Origin: Usitatibacter palustris
GTDB taxonomy: Bacteria > Pseudomonadota > Gammaproteobacteria > Burkholderiales > Usitatibacteraceae
Direction of reading: 5' to 3'
Assembly (NCBI RefSeq): GCF_013003985.1
Contig: NZ_CP053073.1
Location: forward strand, 1,426,001-1,490,000
Length of the DNA stretch: 64,000 nucleotides
Numbering within the stretch: position 1 is the stretch's first letter; each line of letters starts with the position of its first letter. Both the position numbers and the translations under genes were made by a program. Positions 62,774 to 64,000 of this stretch are shown here, in pieces. The notes beneath the pieces were generated by a model that had not been told where the DNA came from, did not search any database, and saw only the letters and a list, made by a program, of their open reading frames with translations.

Positions 62774-64000
62774 ATGACCGCTCGCACCCTCTACGAAAAG
62801 CTTTGGGATTCCCACCTCGTCCACCAGGACGCGGACGGAACGGCACTCCTGTACATCGATCGCCACCTCGTCCATGAGGTGACGTCGCCCCAGGCTTTCG
62901 AAGGTCTCGAAGCCGCCCATCGCAAGCCCTGGCGCATCGGTTCGGTCGTCGCCACCGCCGATCACAACGTCCCCACGGCCGTCGGCCGCAACGACCGCGA
63001 GATCGCCGATCCCATTTCGCGCCTGCAGGTCACTACGCTCGACAACAACGTCGAGAAGTTCCACGTGAAGACCTATTTCGGCATGAAGGATCACCGCCAG
63101 GGCATCGTCCACGTGATCGGTCCGGAGCAGGGCGCGACACTTCCCGGCATGACGGTGGTCTGCGGTGACAGCCACACATCCACCCACGGCGCATTTGCAG
63201 CGCTCGCATTTGGAATTGGCACGAGCGAAGTCGAGCACGTCCTCGCGACTCAGTGCCTCGCGCAGAAGAAGGCGAAGACGCTCCTCATCCGCGCCGAAGG
63301 AACGCTCCCGACAGGTGTCACCGCGAAGGACCTCGTCCTCGCCGTCATCGGCAAGATCGGCACGGCGGGTGGAACCGGCAGCGTGATCGAGTTCGGCGGC
63401 AGCGCGTTTCGAAGCCTCTCCATGGAAGGCCGCATGACGGTCTCCAACATGTCGATCGAGGCGGGTGCCCGCGCGGGCATGTTCGCGTGCGACGAGAAGA
63501 CCATCGAATACCTGCGCGGCCGGCCACACGCACCGCAAGGCGAGATGTTCGAGAAGGCCGCGGCCTACTGGCGCACGCTCGTCTCCGACCCGGGTGCGAA
63601 GTTCGACCGCACCGTGGACATCGACGTCGCGTCCCTCAAGCCGCAAGTCACCTGGGGCACTTCGCCCGAGATGGTGGTCTCGATCGAGGGCCGCGTGCCA
63701 GACCCCGACAAGGAAAAGGACCCGTCCCGTCGCGAGGCGATCGAGCGGGCCCTTGTTTACATGGGCCTCGAACCCAACAAGCTCATCACCGACATCGCGA
63801 TCGACAAGGTCTTCATCGGCTCGTGCACCAACTCGCGCATTGAAGATCTTCGCGCGGCGGCCGTGATCGTTCGTGGCAAGCGCGTGGCGAGCAACGTGAA
63901 GCTCGCACTCGTTGTGCCTGGATCGGGATTGGTGAAGGAGCAGGCCGAGAAGGAAGGCCTCGACCGCATCTTCCGCGACTCAGGCTTCGAGTGGCGCGAA
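62774..64000 (+). CDS. leuC: 3-isopropylmalate dehydratase large subunit (partial)
   Basis: 409 codons, cut by the right edge (normal length ~470). Signatures: [50 protein letters not shown], and [14 protein letters not shown] with the first [4Fe-4S] cysteine; the later CxxC lies beyond the window. By family knowledge it isomerises isopropylmalate in leucine synthesis with LeuD, expected downstream. The ATG at 62774 has no strong ribosome site. Confidence 0.97.
   Translation, partial: MTARTLYEKLWDSHLVHQDADGTALLYIDRHLVHEVTSPQAFEGLEAAHRKPWRIGSVVATADHNVPTAVGRNDREIADPISRLQVTTLDNNVEKFHVKTYFGMKDHRQGIVHVIGPEQGATLPGMTVVCGDSHTSTHGAFAALAFGIGTSEVEHVLATQCLAQKKAKTLLIRAEGTLPTGVTAKDLVLAVIGKIGTAGGTGSVIEFGGSAFRSLSMEGRMTVSNMSIEAGARAGMFACDEKTIEYLRGRPHAPQGEMFEKAAAYWRTLVSDPGAKFDRTVDIDVASLKPQVTWGTSPEMVVSIEGRVPDPDKEKDPSRREAIERALVYMGLEPNKLITDIAIDKVFIGSCTNSRIEDLRAAAVIVRGKRVASNVKLALVVPGSGLVKEQAEKEGLDRIFRDSGFEWRE

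Noticed and set aside
1-64000. CRISPR array, rRNA or tRNA genes, insertion sequences with transposase
   Set aside because: No regularly spaced direct repeats, no recognisable RNA genes and no transposase reading frame were seen in the window.

Overview
The window is high-GC, gene-dense DNA with overlapping start/stop codons and classic Shine-Dalgarno sites. Gene content (UbiB kinase, fused indolepyruvate:ferredoxin oxidoreductase, MaeB with a phosphotransacetylase tail, fused SpmA/SpmB, DUF2157/DUF4401/GDYXXLXY cluster, aroC, leuC) points to a free-living, probably soil or plant-associated betaproteobacterium (Burkholderiales/Nitrosomonadales grade). That placement is inference; no rRNA or tRNA gene was seen to anchor it.

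Region 1 (1-18.7 kb) is catabolic and envelope-related. It holds a pectin acetylesterase/methylesterase fusion (cut by the left edge) and a pectate lyase, a secreted PI-PLC-like enzyme, a radical SAM protein, and a run of peptidoglycan-peptide genes: D-Ala-D-Ala dipeptidase, PBP4/DacB, LD-carboxypeptidase, beta-lactamase-fold serine hydrolase, AmiD-type amidase and an oligopeptide-binding protein. A large TonB receptor, a Gfo/Idh/MocA oxidoreductase, SpmA-SpmB and an aspartoacylase-like peptidase lie among them.

Region 2 (18.7-26.4 kb) is a two-gene operon in which a cytochrome P450 is translationally coupled to a 995-residue DyP peroxidase carrying membrane segments. It diverges from a SAM-cyclase-ATPase regulator. 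The P450 has proline where the I-helix acid normally is, so peroxide-driven chemistry is plausible.

Region 3 (26.4-48.5 kb) is mainly housekeeping: indolepyruvate oxidoreductase, UbiB, malic enzyme operon with VOC and a second LD-carboxypeptidase, ArsR/amidohydrolase, an MFS-PlsC fusion, DUF2339, an HTH-DUF2157-DUF4401-GDYXXLXY operon, VapBC, an ankyrin protein and chorismate synthase.

Region 4 (48.5-62.7 kb) is a visibly AT-richer defence island between aroC and leuC. A tight cassette encodes a SNF2 ATPase, a PLD-type nuclease, a type III-like Mod methyltransferase and a Res helicase-nuclease. A GmrSD-like DUF262-HNH protein, a membrane NERD nuclease, a UDG-fold protein, an HNH endonuclease and two probable gene remnants follow. 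leuC runs off the right edge.

Scattered through regions 1-3 is a striking set of long, nearly perfect palindromes. Five share the outer motif GGGGTCAG (or GGGTCGG) but have unrelated inner sequences, and four abut gene stop codons. A separate 36-base element (GTCATCCTGAGG...GGACCTGCT) occurs three times, once as an inverted pair inside a coding region and twice as direct repeats around the ankyrin gene.
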